Positions 12,314 through 24,597 of a DNA stretch of 64,000 nucleotides are shown here, piece after piece. Location: NCBI GenBank assembly GCA_025531455.1, contig JAMYHL010000004.1, forward strand, positions 62,001 to 126,000. Direction: 5' to 3'. The position numbers and the translations under genes were made by a program. The notes beneath the pieces are model-generated. The model ran no database searches, was not told the DNA's origin, and saw only the letters and a list, made by a program, of their open reading frames with translations. The DNA comes from Apiotrichum sp. Y4204 (lineage: Eukaryota > Basidiomycota > Tremellomycetes > Trichosporonales > Trichosporonaceae). The stretch's first letter is position 1, and the number at the start of each line of letters is the position of its first letter.

Positions 12314-14087
12314 ATGCTTCTCCGACTCGCCATACTGGCCACGTTCGGGGCCTCGGTCATCGCAATAGACCATCCCTTGAACATCACGTACAGCGACATG
12401 GACGGGGCGATCGTGTGGGATCCGATTCACACAAGGTCAAGATTACCCGACCAAGGCCTGTCCGACGTCCCCAACATCTCGCCACTTGAACAGTGGTTGA
12501 CACTCTTCAGCGACAAGCCCGAATTTGACCAGCCCCCGATTATGAACGGATCCGACAAGACGGGCATCTGGGCATCTGGGATCAGCTCGCACCGCACCTC
12601 GAATGCCTCGGCGACCATGACGCTGCAGGGTGTTTACTCGGCCGTGTATGTGTGGGGGAAGTACCAGGGAAACCCTCCATTTAAATTCCAGGTCGACAAC
12701 ATCGAATTTCCGGCAGTACAAGGAGGGCCACGTCTGGTCGACTCAATCCCCGATGCACCAGCGCAGTCAGACGCTGTTCTTATTGCGTCCGCAACCGGCC
12801 TGGACTTGGACGAGCACCAGGCCGCCCTCAGTGTTAACGGTCAAGGCCTCGTCGAAATCATGAACGTTACGATCACCACAATCGTGTCCTCGGACGCTAA
12901 GGATATCTCCAAGACGGACACGGCGAAACAGTACACGATTCGAGAACCATTTCCGATAACGCCGCAGGAGAACTTTCTGCAGATTTCGAAAGAATGGCAA
13001 CTCGAAGTACCAAGCGAGCTAGCCAACAAGAAGTGGGGCTCGACTCTTTGTAAAGAATCGGATTGTGGGGGCGATCTATATCCTGTAGTACTCATTTATC
13101 AAGCGCCAGGTGCAACGGCGACAGTGCAGACACCAGAGAATGCCTCTCTCGTGCACGTCTGGGGACAGGGTGATATTCTGGGTGTCGGGTCGTACAGTGT
13201 CGAGTTCTCGCCCCGACCTCCGTACGGCAGCGCAATCCAAGGATCCTTGCACACCCAGTGGCCTAACAGATGGTCTCGCATGGCCACTGTGCCGCTGGAC
13301 CCCACCAAGAGGTATAACATGACCGTGACTGCGAGAGATTCGCTTGGGTATCTTAACATTCACGGCGCAACGTATCTTCTTTCTACATGGTGAGAAAGGC
13401 TGTGACAGACATAAGACCGGCCGCTGATGGCAGCAACAACTGTTCACCAGAGGAGCTTGCCCCCGGCGCTACGACCAACGGATCGAGCACTGCCGTGCCG
13501 GGCTCTGAGACTTCAGCCACGCAGGGTAGAGAAAGCACCGCAAAGTCGAAGGGTTCGACGAACGCGGGCGCGATTGCAGGTGGCGTCGTCGGCGGTATCG
13601 TCGGGCTTGCGCTTCTCATCCTCCTCTTCGTGTGCTGGCGGCGCCAGCAGAGAAAGAAGAAGGACGTCCCCCGCGCCTCATCCTTCAAAAACTCGTGCGT
13701 TAATACACCCTGACTCAGAAGCTGATACCCAGCGACGATATGCACGAGCACGAGGACCCCGCGCCGCCGCCTCATCTCGTTCCCTTCCAGCGCGCCACCG
13801 CCGGAGAGCCGACCGCCGGATTGCCTGCGCGGCATATGGCCTCTGCATCCCCAAAGGCGACATACACCCCGCGTTCCGCCGCCGGCCACAGCCACGGCGA
13901 AAGCAGCATGACGGGGCCGTCGACTGTTCTCTCCCCTGGGTCTTCCTCTGGCTCGAGTCAGCCCAACCAAGCGCCAGCCGACTGGCAGGAAACCGATGCC
14001 GGACCAATGCCTGGAGAGCCACAGCGGCTCGTCCCACCGAGCTACAACCCCGCGTGGCGTGGAGACGATACAAGTGCTGCAGTGTAG
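12314..14087 (+). CDS. Type I single-pass plasma-membrane protein with large ectodomain, function unknown
   Basis: Exons 12314-13389, 13434-13694 and 13733-14087; 563 residues; introns of 44 and 38 nt. A signal peptide covers about residues 1-17 (MLLRLAILATFGASVIA). A 380-residue ectodomain with several N-glycosylation sequons follows, then a Ser/Thr/Gly-rich stalk. One membrane helix (GGVVGGIVGLALLILLFVCW) lies near residues 407-428, followed by a basic stop-transfer patch and a Pro/Ser-rich cytoplasmic tail of about 130 residues. The ectodomain looks like the paired beta-sandwich membrane proteins common in basidiomycetes, which have no assigned role. Topology is well supported; function is not known. 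Confidence 0.8.
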
Positions 14088-15221
14088 GGCGGAGGGATTC
14101 TGTAGCACAGAGTCGAGCTCGAGTCTCGGCTGCCTCGGACGCCGTGGGTGCCACATTATCTTTGACTGGGAACCATGTAAAGCTCTTTTCTTTTCTCGCA
14201 ATATTGCTCTCTCTTCTGCGGTCGCGAAGTATCTCATCTCGGACTGTAGCGTGACATTGCAGATGCGGCGTATATGGTATATGGGATGGCTAGCGTCGGG
14301 GTTTAGGACAGGGGGAGTGGGGGCCTATGGCGGATTTGGAAGAAATTACTATTGTGCCAGTTGCGGCCATTAGGTCTTCCGGTTAAGGCCGGGGATGGAG
14401 CTAATTCTGAGCGGAAGGCCACAGGGTCAAGTCACGTGACATGATGGCTGGTTGGTCAGGAAGCTGATTCTCTCCGCTGGCCGAGTCCGCAAGCAGTTAC
14501 CTCGGCGCCGGCGGGGATTGCGCCCCGCAGTGCATGCTCCGCCCCGAGACTAGTGGGTAGAGTACGCCGTGTCCCGAGTTCCGACGACGTCTGGCGGTGT
14601 CCGATATTACATTGTAAGGGATGGCTGGCGGCGCGAGAAGCATGAAGCGATGAACCCACCAGGTGCTAGATGGTGTGTTTTTACTGGATGCGTCTTGCGG
14701 GGTTCAATTGTCACGATGCCTAGGGTTCTTGTCGGCCATTAATAGCTTCCGTTGCTAGCCAGATTAAGCCGACGTCATTGCCTCTTGCGTCAGCTGGCAG
14801 CTGGCAGGGGGGGGGGGCGGCAACGGCATGCGGGCAACGCGGGGCACACAACCGCCAGCACGCCGACCACAAGGACACAAGGCCACAAACCTGCCGCACT
14901 GCTCGTTGCGGCCCTCGTCAACACCTCCCACTTTAACAGCACAGCGAGCAGGGCCATTTCCTCCAGCACTTCTTCGTCCTCCTGCTCGCCAGATTATCCA
15001 CCACCGACAGCAACACGGCGAGGAAAAAAACCGGTCGGTTCGATTTCGAGGTATATAGAACGGCGGCACCCCGCCTTCCTCTTATCCCATCACTCTCATT
15101 CTCTCCTTCGATTGTATCTCCTCACTTTATCGCTTTCCTGTATCACACGCCGACCATCACACTCGCTCCCACTCTTCTCTTGACACTTTAACAACTTTAA
15201 ACTCCCGCAAATTCATCCACC
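14088..15221. other. Intergenic, 3' region of the membrane protein and promoter of the SMP protein
   Basis: No gene seen. It contains a perfect GTCACGTGAC palindrome at 14431-14440 (CACGTG core, a bHLH-type site), a run of eleven G at 14807-14817 directly after CAGCTGGCAGCTGGCA, and a pyrimidine-rich leader from about 15060 to the start codon. Confidence 0.6.
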
Positions 15222-18041
15222 ATGGGCGCGGCCTTGTCCAAAATGCCCGCCCCAACCCTCGGGTTCATGGGCATCGCGCTGATGGCCGTCCTGTGGTGTA
15301 TCGCCCGGACCGGCCTCGTGAGCTTTGTCGTCTCCACCGTCGTTTTCAATGTCGCCGTGGTTTATGTCGGCTATAGTGAGTATTTTGCACGGGTTAGTGC
15401 TGGGAGTGGGAGGGGGGTTTCACTGGTGGCTGTCGCTCCGATCACATTCGTGTGACGCTCCCGACTCTGGCTCCGACTCCGAGACCGCGGCATTCGCTCC
15501 TGCATGCGTCGACTAACTCCACCAGACGTCATTTTCTACTCGTTCACGACGCCCATTGGCGACCCAGACCCTCACAAGCAGCTGAAGAAGGCGCTCGAGG
15601 ACCAGCTCATGCGCGAGGCCAACGAGAAGATCAAGCCCGCATCGGAACGCGAGATCGCCGGGTGGTTCACGATGCGCACGACATTTGCCGAACGCAAGGA
15701 GGCGGACCCGCTGTTCGAGGACAAGCGCGAGGAGGTTCCCGAGCCCGAGACCAAGAAGAAGAAGAACCTCGCCATGCGCACGATCGAGGGATACCGCCAC
15801 ATCACCAAGAATGTCGCTGCCCCCGGTCCCCGTAACCATTTTCTCGTCCGTCTCAAGGGCAAGGTCCTCTTCGTGTACCGCCCTCCTGATGGGTTCAAGC
15901 CTACCTCGGATATTCCCGAGAAGGACGACGCCCGCTTTGACTGCATCGGCGCCGTGTCGATAGACCAGCGCTCGGTCACCATAGAGGACCAACATGGTTC
16001 GTACGCCGGCACCGAGGGCCGCTACTTCAACAAGCGCAATGCTATCGTGCTTCGTCCTGTCAAGTCTATCGACGGCAGGAAGCTCGGCCTCGGTATCATG
16101 TCTAAGGGCATGAAGGACATGAGCCCAGAGGAAGTCTCCGACTACGAGTCCAAATCGATATTCATGTTCAGCAGGAACAATTCTCTCACCGAGGACATGT
16201 ACTTTGCCCTCCTCCGCGCCTCGGCCAAGCCCCCCCGCTACGACGAGGTCTTCTCCCGCCCCCATCTCAAATGGCTCATAGATGAGGTCTCCACCATGAC
16301 CGACCCTAGCGGCCTTGGTTGGTTCAACGCGTTTGCCGGTCGCATGTTCCTCGGTACAAACCAGACTGCTCTCGTTGAACAATTTATAATCGAGAAGATC
16401 AACAAGAAGCTCGCTCTCGCCTCCCACGCTATTATTCGTAGAATCGAGGCCACCGAGGCCAACGTCGGACACATCCCACCTCTCTTCTCCAACGCCATGC
16501 TTAAGCGCACCGACATGAACGGTGACATTGCATTCCAGGCGCACATGGAGTACCGCCAGGCGCCCGAGCTCCCGGGCTCGGGTATCTGCATCACCATTGT
16601 CGCCGACATTGGCGTCACGGTCGTCACGCTCACCGTCCGTATTCGCTCGCTCTCTGGCGACGTCGAGGTCAAGATAAAGCAGGCCCCCACGAATCGCTTC
16701 TGGTGGGGCTTTGTCGAGCCCCCCAAGATGGACATGAAGATTGAGCCCATCCTTGGAAGCCGTCTCATCAACATCAGCTATGTGACAAGCTACATCGAGA
16801 GCAAGCTCCGGTACGGCATGGCCGAGTCCATCATTCTCCCCAACATGGACGACATTCCGTTCTTCAACACTGAGGGCATGACGACTCGCGGTGGTCTCTT
16901 CAACGAGGCAGCATACTTTACCCGTGCCGAGGACCAGGACTTGCCCGTCTCACGTCCATCCACCCCGGGAAGCGAACGCCCAGCCTCGCTCCCTCCCTCG
17001 CAGACCGAGCAGGCTCACCCCGCCCCCCCGCCCCGTTCCCGCACTCCTCCATCGCCATCCAAGATCGCTCGCAACCTCTCCAACCAGAGCATGCAGATAT
17101 TCAAGCGCAAGGGAAGCCCCACCCCCTCGGAACCCGGATCGCCCTCCGAGGAGAAGCGCATGCGTGACTCGAACGACTTTGGTGCTCGCTCTGTCAACTC
17201 GACTTGCACCAATGACAGTAAAGCTAGCACCATCGCCAGCAAGACAAGTACCACTAGCACCGACACTGCCGACGATGTGCAGGGCAAGCCGCTCGCCAGC
17301 GCCGCAGCGCTGCGTGAAACCGCCCGCCGTGACCGCGAGGCCATGCGCTCGCAGACTGAGATCTTCAAGAACAAGGGGATGGGCTTCAAAAAGTTCTCAA
17401 GTCTTGTCCAACGTCGTCCCAAGAACGACAGCGGCAATGGTACTCCGTCAACTTACTATGGTCCAGACTCCAATCCTCCAATCCGCACCTACCCTACTCT
17501 CTCCGTTATTGAGCGCCTCAATGCTGTCGCCGCCGGCGAGCACGACGTTGGCCGCCCCTCATCCGAGCCCCCTGCCGCTGAGTGGACGGACACCGCACTC
17601 CACAGCAGCCCTCCCCATTCACCTCCCCCCCAGGAGCCCGCGCCTCCTACTGTTCAGCAACCCTCTGCCCGCCACATGAAGGTGCCATCGGTCCCGAAAC
17701 GCCCTGGAGTCGCGATGAGCCTCTCCTCCACGCCTGCCGAGCCTGTCATCTCGCGGCCCTCGCGCGAAATCCACCCCATCTCTGCCGGCATGTACCGCAG
17801 GAACTCGGACCCCGGACCCGAGGACGATGACAACTTCCCCCTCATTGTGCGCGACGAGGACGAGATCAAGCCCGTGCCGATTGAGCTCCTCCGCGCTCAG
17901 TGGAACGAGCGCGACGACGCGGAACACCTCCGGATGATGACCGACGCGCGCACGCCGGACATGCCCCGTCAGCCACGCCCAGAAGACGACATCCGCCCCG
18001 TCCCCATCGAGGTCCTCCGCGCCTCGCGCGGCGGGTGGTAG
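15222..18041 (+). CDS. NVJ2: SMP-domain lipid-transfer protein at ER contact sites (Nvj2/TEX2-like)
   Basis: Exons 15222-15375 and 15526-18041; 889 residues; one 150-nt intron with branch site GACTAAC. The short first exon encodes an N-terminal membrane anchor of about 35 hydrophobic residues. A PH-like region (about residues 130-290, around FLVRLKGKVLFVYRPP) follows, then the SMP domain (about 290-480), recognisable around PHLKWLIDEVSTM, NAFAGRMFLGTNQT and KMDMKIEPILGSRLINISYV. The remaining 400 residues are Ser/Pro-rich and probably disordered. Nvj2 and TEX2 proteins sit in the ER and move lipids such as ceramide at contacts with vacuole or Golgi. Anchor-PH-SMP order matches that family. 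Family call strong; cargo inferred. Confidence 0.88.
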
Positions 18042-19031
18042 GCGAGGAAGCTTCAACAGTATTGTTGGACGGATTGCTTCTTGGATCGGATTTGGACTGG
18101 ACACGCATAGACATTGGCATACCCTTTATACTTTTGGATTGACAGCGTGATTGCTTGTAGGCTCAATGCAGGTGTTGTATTCTGAACTCTGGGCCGCATC
18201 CGGGTACAGCAAACATAGAAACGATGGCCCATTGCGGCGGCCGGGATGCCTGCGTGATCGTCGTCCATGCAGTCAGGGTGGGCATGGCTGTCCGCAAACA
18301 GTCAGTCGGCGCGGCCTGTTGCATCTGTTGCGCTTTCTGGCCCGTTGTGCCTGTGTGCGCACACGTAGCCCGTGCGGCCGTGTCTGATGTTTTTTGTTCA
18401 TTTTTTTTTTAGTCATGACCACAAGCTGCACGGCCAGCAGTCAACAATGGCACAGATCACAGATCCAGACAGGTGATGCAGTGGTCGCAGTGACAAAAGT
18501 CTTGCGCGCGGAGATCAGACATGCATGCGTATTAATACCATATTAGCTCTTTTTGTTCATGCAGATTGAAATAATTTGCAGAGTATGACCTCACTGCTTG
18601 ACTGCGGCTTAACCGTCTGGACGGCTGTGCGCAGGGCTTGGCATCTCGGCGCCGCCGCCGCCGCCGCTGCCCGAGTTTGGTTTTCGGGCGTTGCGATTCC
18701 ATTCCGTCCCTCGATCCCCCTCAAGGCCTCAAAGGCCTCGATCCGTCAGCAACCGTCTCTTCATCATCACCCTCATTCTCCTCAATCCTCATTTCGGTCG
18801 CCGGTTTTTTGTACTTTCTTTTTTCATCTCGTTTTTCGCGGCACCCCCCCTTCTCCCCACCACCGCCGCATCTCCGCCTCCGCCTCCGCACCCTCGTCCG
18901 CCCCCACGCCACCCGTCTCACACAATTTCACCGCCTCGACATTGGCCGTATACCCAGAGACACCGACAGCAAGACACATTCCCGCCTTTTCCTAACTACC
19001 TCTCTCCTCTCCCCGCCTCATTCTCGGCACC
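18042..19031. other. Intergenic, no gene seen
   Basis: The first part is the 3' region of the SMP protein gene. A T-run (about 18389-18411) lies in the middle. From about 18700 to the next start the plus strand is very pyrimidine-rich (CCT/CCG/CTC), matching the leader type seen in front of several other genes. Confidence 0.6.
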
Positions 19032-19820
19032 ATGAACAACCCGCTCGGCTCGCAAAACGTGACGATCACGTACCAGTTTGTCGTCGTCGCCGTGGTCGCG
19101 TGCGGCATCTTCGCAGCAGCAGTCACGACGGTCATGTACCGCCGCCGCCGGCGGGCGTCGCTTGCGCGGTGGAGCGCCGCCGAGGGCCGGGAGCGGACGC
19201 TGGTGGTGCGCGACGGGACGTTTGTCGAGGTACCGCGGAAACGGAAGAAGGTCGGGCCGGAACCCAAGCTCTGGGACGTGGTTGTCGGCGAAGAGGAGGA
19301 AAGCGATGTCGACGAGGATGAGTCGCAGCGTTCGGAGCGCAGGCTCGTCGAAAAGACCTGGGACGAGGATGACGGGGCAAGTTGTTGGAACGTGAGTCAC
19401 TGGTCTATGGATGACTGGTCTCCCGGCTTGGTCTCTAGCCCGGCATTATCTGTTGTCTTCCGCTGACGGCAGCCCACCTCTCTCGCCCTCGCGCCGCCAG
19501 GCAACCTGGACGCTATGCTGCTTATCGCGATGCCGCGCCCCGACCTCCCATTCGACCCCGTTCAGCCGGAGCGCTACGCCCCGCCGCCGTCTGTCCCGGC
19601 AGTAAACGAGTACGGCGAGGAGGTGCTCGACCTGCCCGACCTCCAGCTCGGCGTCACGCACATCCCGCTCGCCCCGGGCGACTGGAACGAGGTTGCAGGG
19701 CTCGTGCCCCCGAAAGTGAAGAAGAACCGCGGAGACAAACAGCGCGCGGGCGAGAGCGAGGGACGCAGAGGGGCCCGTGTCGATGGCTTTGCGAGGGCGC
19801 AGGCCTTGTTGCGTATCTAG
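19032..19820 (+). CDS. Small single-pass membrane protein, function unknown
   Basis: Exons 19032-19391 and 19473-19820; 235 residues; intron of 81 nt ending CTGACGGCAG. A 20-residue hydrophobic helix near residues 15-37 is followed immediately by five arginines, predicting a signal anchor with N-terminus outside and the rest cytosolic. The cytosolic part has basic, then strongly acidic stretches (GEEEESDVDEDES) and a Pro-rich middle. No domain recognised. The ATG was chosen because it opens the frame just before the membrane helix and lies after a pyrimidine-rich leader. Confidence 0.65.
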
Positions 19821-20295
19821 TGATACCCCGATGGCGCGTGCGCACGGCCGCTGCCGCAGCCATGACGTCTATCACTGTCACGCACGCCCTCTTGCCATTA
19901 CGATGACAGCTCCCGACTCTCACGATTACGACCGCCGAGGCTATCCCGGCTGGATGGCGATTATTGGCCACTGGCCAAACGTTTATGATCTCCCACATCC
20001 ACTCTGACATTCCTGCAGATCCTTGAACACCCGCACGAACCCACTATCTGGATTGGGATCGCTCCGTCCGTGTTCTCCCCCGGGCCTCTGATCCACATAC
20101 TGCATTCATAGATTACATCTGTATATTTTACATGTACGCGCCGCTGTGGGCGCTATTTGACATACCCGGAGTCGACCAGGGCTACCCAGAGCCTGAGGGC
20201 GGTCGTGTACTGAAATCAATCCCGGTTTCTCCTCATCTCGGTATTATATCAGCCATGGCAGGCGGCAGCATTGTGGAAAGGAGCAAGTATCTCGA
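19821..20295. other. Convergent 3' intergenic region
   Basis: Lies between the 3' ends of the plus-strand membrane protein and the minus-strand NSE2 gene. No coding frame or RNA gene seen. Confidence 0.6.
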
Positions 20296-21842
20296 CTAGA
20301 GCTCCTCGGCCTCCATCTCTTCCCGCCTGCGCTGGCGCTCGACAAACCTGTCCGCTCTCTCTTGCATCGCCGGATCGCGCTACGAGTCAGCACGAACATT
20401 ATCTCCTATGCTCACAATAATGCAGGCCCGCGTGAGGATGGCATGGCATCCGCTGACGGGGCACTTGGGCGGGCGATTTCGGACCCCCCGCTGGATGTGA
20501 TGCATGATGGCCTCGTGCGAGTAATGATGGTTACAGACCGTGCTGCCTGTCAGCCAGATCTTTTCTTAGCGCTTACCTCCTGCATGCGTCCTTGAACGAC
20601 GTGAGCGTAAGCGGACAGCGGAACGTCATCATCGAGCCGCCAAACTCGATGTCCTCGTCCTCGGGATCACCCGCCTCGTGCGGGAGCCACCGGGTAATGG
20701 GTGGCATGCCCTCGTCCTCGTGGTGCACCTCCCACACGGCCGTGCGGAAGCGGTTAAAGTCGTCGTCGTCCTTAACTGCAGGTCAGATATCGCAGACACA
20801 GTGAACGCACACTTTGCGCGCGTCGTGAGCTTGTTGTACTCCTCCAACCTGTTGCGCACGCGCTTCGTCATGACGTCCGCCAAATCTTCCTTATCGTCAG
20901 CTTGGCAGCTTCGTGACACTCACCAGCTCGCCTTCGCGCTGGAGCTCGCTTAGCAGCTCTTCGATCACATCGTGCCAGATCTTGCGCTCTGCGTTCTGCT
21001 GAAGAAGGGCCAAAAAGTCGACCTGAAGCTCGTTTATTTCCTGTCGTCAGTGGTGAAACGAAAGGGAGGAATGGAAGCCTTCATCCGCCGCGCATGCCAC
21101 TCCATCTCAAACCCACCTCGTGGTCCTCAGCAACCTGTTCCAGACCCCTGGCCGTGTCGATAAACGATTCGACAGCCTTGTCAATCTGAACCTCAAGCTC
21201 GGTATACTTCTTGCCGAGGTCAATGAGCTGCGCGTCAGCTTCACTTCAAAGTGATCGACTCCATCAGTGGGCCCCACCGCCCGCACTCACATGCTTCCTG
21301 GCCGCGCTAAACGTAACCGGCACGTCCCGGAACTCGTTAACAGTCTGCAAAAGAGCGTTCGTCTCCTCTTCCGTAACCTGATCGTCTGCGGCATCGAGCC
21401 GGGCGCGCACAGTCTCGTAACTTTCCAGCTGGTCGATGCTCCCGTGAAGCACGTCCAGCTCGTCGTACCATTTCGCCATGAGTGCCGCACGCTCCGCCTC
21501 GTCCTGGATGTATGGCTCCGCTTCCCCCTCCATTGTCTCTCGCCTCCTCTTCTCGCGGCTCTTCTCAGCCCGCTTCTCCTCCCTCCGCCGCGCCTTCTCC
21601 TCCAGCCGTCGCTTCTTCTCCTCCCGCCGAACGCGCCGCGCCCCCTCGCTCTCGTCAGAGTCGTCCTCCTCTACGTCGTCCTCCTCCTCATCCTGCGTGT
21701 ATTGCGTATTCTGGGTCCGCACATTCCGACCGTGCCCATCATCGTTGTCGCTGTCGTCAACGGCGACGATCTCGTCCTCGTCGTCGGGATCTTCGATGCG
21801 CCGCCGTGCGCCGCGGGACGACGAGGCGTATGTCCGTGTCAT
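20296..21842 (-). CDS. NSE2: Smc5/6 complex SUMO E3 ligase Nse2/Mms21 (SP-RING)
   Basis: Seven exons on the minus strand: 21842-21291, 21227-21117, 21040-20924, 20889-20811, 20775-20577, 20542-20416, 20379-20296; 422 residues. Nse2 attaches SUMO to repair and cohesion proteins while docked on the Smc5 coiled coil. The SP-RING is near residues 340-395: FRCPLTL, then VCNHHYSH and CPVSGC give the Cys/His zinc ligands. The middle third is helical with coiled-coil character. The N-terminal 120 residues are an unusually long acidic then Lys/Arg/Glu-rich extension, making the protein much longer than yeast Mms21 (about 267). Four of six introns are 34-36 nt. Divergent from RFA1, with which it shares a promoter containing two ACGCGT boxes. 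Confidence 0.9.
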
Positions 21843-22280
21843 GAGTGTTGGAGGCGGAGCTGTGAGAAGGAGGGCAGGGGTAGAAGCAACCGGTGGCGAA
21901 AGATGATGATGAGGAGATATCGCGCAGAAGATTCTGTTGACCTGGACCTGTCATGAACTGGTCGTCTCTCTAGATCTCTCTGCTGCATAACGCGACGCGT
22001 GAACACGGAGACCTTCGCTCAGTCCGCATTTCGCCATGACCTTCCCACAAACATCACGTGACTTCGACACGCGTCTCTTTTCCTCAAGTCGCGTCGCGCG
22101 CAGCCCGCGCAGGGCCCTGGAAATGAGCCCAGAGTCCACAAAAGCACCGTCAACCGCGATTCAACCACTAGGCAGGGCGTGGGTATTTCTTTCGTATTCA
22201 TCATCATCACCACCACTTGTTCTCTCATTCTCGCCACCCATCTTAACCCCATCCCCCTTCCATCCCATTTCCTATTCAAG
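21843..22280. promoter_or_regulatory. Divergent promoter of NSE2 and RFA1 with two ACGCGT (MCB) boxes
   Basis: The 438 bases between the two start codons contain ACGCGT at 21995-22000 and 22069-22074 and CACGTG at 22055-22060. ACGCGT is the known MluI cell-cycle box bound by MBF-type factors that drive G1/S transcription of replication and repair genes in yeasts. Its use here is inferred from the motif and the two gene functions. The RFA1 side is pyrimidine-rich. Confidence 0.6.
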
Positions 22281-24315
22281 ATGGCGTCCCCTCTTACCGC
22301 CGGCTTTTGCACGCTGGTGTACAACTCGGCCGACACGCCCTCGGGCAACCCGACGCTGCAGGTCCTGAGCGTCAAGCGCATCAACGCGCCGGCCGCACAG
22401 AACACGAAGGCGGCGACCGACCGCTTCCGGTAAGAGTATCACCACCTTGCTGTTCTCACACCGCAGCGTCATCCTCTCGGACGGCTCGCACTTTATCCAG
22501 GCCATGCTCGCCACCCAGCTCAACCACTTTGTCGAGGACAACCAGCTCGACAAGTATGTCGTTATCAAGCTCACCAACTTTGTCACCAACTCGGTCCAGA
22601 GCCGCAAGTGAGTTTTGAGTAACTCTCCTTAAACTCACACACAGGCTCATTATCATTCTCGGCCTCGAGATCGTTCCATGGCAGGGCGACAAGATCGGCG
22701 ACCCCAAGTCTCTTGACGGCGCAGCGCCTGCGCCTGCACCCGCCGCTCCCGCACCCGCGAGGGGAGACGCGTCCAACAATCGCCCGGCACAGCCGGCCCG
22801 CCCTCGCCCCGCCGGCAAGGACATGGGCCCCATCTTCCCCATCGAGGGTCTTAGCCCGTATCAGAACAAGTGAGCTGAAGGTCTCGGACGCTTAGCTAAT
22901 GTCAGGTGGACGATCAAGGCGCGTGTGACGCAGCGGTCGGAAATCAAGCACTGGTCGAACCAGCGTGGCGAGGGTAAACTTTTTAGTGTGACCCTCATGG
23001 ACGAGACGGGCGAGATCCGAGCAACGGGTTTCAACGACGCCGTCGACCAGTTCTACAACGTCCTCGAGGAGGGCAAGGTGAGCCCATATTTGTTCCCGCA
23101 GCTGACAGTAGGTGTTCTACATTTCCCGCGCAAGGATCAACATTGCCAAGAAGCAGTTCAGCACCGTCAACAACGAGTATGAGATTACGTTCGAGAGCAA
23201 CACGGAGATTACACCGTGTGACGACGACTCGGTGCCACAGATCAAGTACAACTTCCAGGGCCTTGGTGACCTCGAAGCGCTCCAGAAGGACGCGATTACC
23301 GACGTCATTGGCGTTGTCAAGGAGGTCTACGAGCTGGGATCTGTCACTTCCAAGGCGACCCAGAAGCCAGTAAGGATGAGGATTCTGGCTTTCCCTGACC
23401 TCAGTTTGCCAAGCGCGATATCCAGCTCGTGGACACAAGTGGCCGCCAGGTGCGCCTGACGCTGTGGGGCAAGACGGCCGAGACGTTCGACCACCAGGAC
23501 GAGCCGGTGATTGCGTTCAAGGGCGTCAAGGTCAGCGATTTTGGCGGTCGTTCGCTGTCCATGTTCTCGTCTGCCACCATGTCGATTAACCCGGATCTCC
23601 CGGAGGCACACTCCCTGCGCGGGTGGTACGATGCTGAGGGCCGTAACAAGTCGTTCACAGCGTACACAAACTCTGGTGTCTCAGGTGCAGCTGAGACGGT
23701 GCGCCCGAGCGAGATCAAGTCGATTGGCCAGGCAAAGGACGAGCAACTGGGCATGAGCGACAAGCCCGACTTTTTCACCACGGCCGCCACTATCATGTTT
23801 ATCAAGCGCGAGACATTCTCCTACCCCTCATGCGCGAACCCCGACGGATGCAACAAGAAGGTCATCGATGAGGGCGCTTCGTGGCGTTGCGAGAAATGCG
23901 ATCGCTCATGGCCTGCCCCTGTCCATCGGTGAGCTAATCAAAATGTGACCCAGCTGACAGCAGATACATTCTCCAGCTCAACATTATGGACTACTCTGGC
24001 GGGCTGTGGGTTACGGCGTTCAACGAGGTCGCGGAACAGATCATGGGCATGTCGGCCAACGACCTCGTGGAGCTGCGCGACACGAACGAGCCCGCCTTTG
24101 AACGCGCATTCATAAAGGGCGCTGCGACAGAGTGGAGCTTCCAGATGATGGCCAAGCAGGACACGTTCAATGTGGGTGCCCTCTCTTGTTCAACCCAGTA
24201 CTGACATTTTCAGGACCAGGTTCGCGTGCGGTACCAGTGCCGCCGGCTCGCCGCGATCGACTATGCGGCCGACAGCGCACACCTCATCCAGCAGATCAGC
24301 GCCATTTCAGTGTAA
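22281..24315 (+). CDS. RFA1: Replication protein A large subunit (RPA70)
   Basis: Eight exons: 22281-22429, 22467-22607, 22645-22869, 22906-23077, 23112-23369, 23405-23928, 23964-24171, 24214-24315; 592 residues. RPA1 is the main single-strand DNA-binding subunit used in replication, recombination and repair. Visible in order: the N-terminal protein-interaction OB fold (about 1-120), an Ala/Pro linker, tandem DNA-binding OB folds (about 185-410), and the C-terminal OB fold with a four-cysteine zinc ribbon near residues 455-485 (CNKKVIDEG then WRCEKC). Length is normal for the family. Six of seven introns are 34-37 nt. Confidence 0.97.
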
Positions 24316-24597
24316 AATAGATGCCCATGCGCAGTGTGAGGTGTAGAGACGACTGAGATGGTGCGAAGGAGGATCGAGTCGAGCATCGCGGTTATATAGT
24401 CCCAAAACGTCCCGTAAACATCGAGAGCTCCCCGCCTCGTGCAGGCCACAACTCAAGTGTAGTAGAAGGCTGTCGCCTGTGTAGTTTGAAACATGCAATA
24501 TCATGTCGTGCAGAGGAGGAGTACAGAACAGCAGAAGGTACAAGCGGGGGAATGGATAGGAGGGGCAGACGGACAAGAACTACAGTATTGACTGGCA

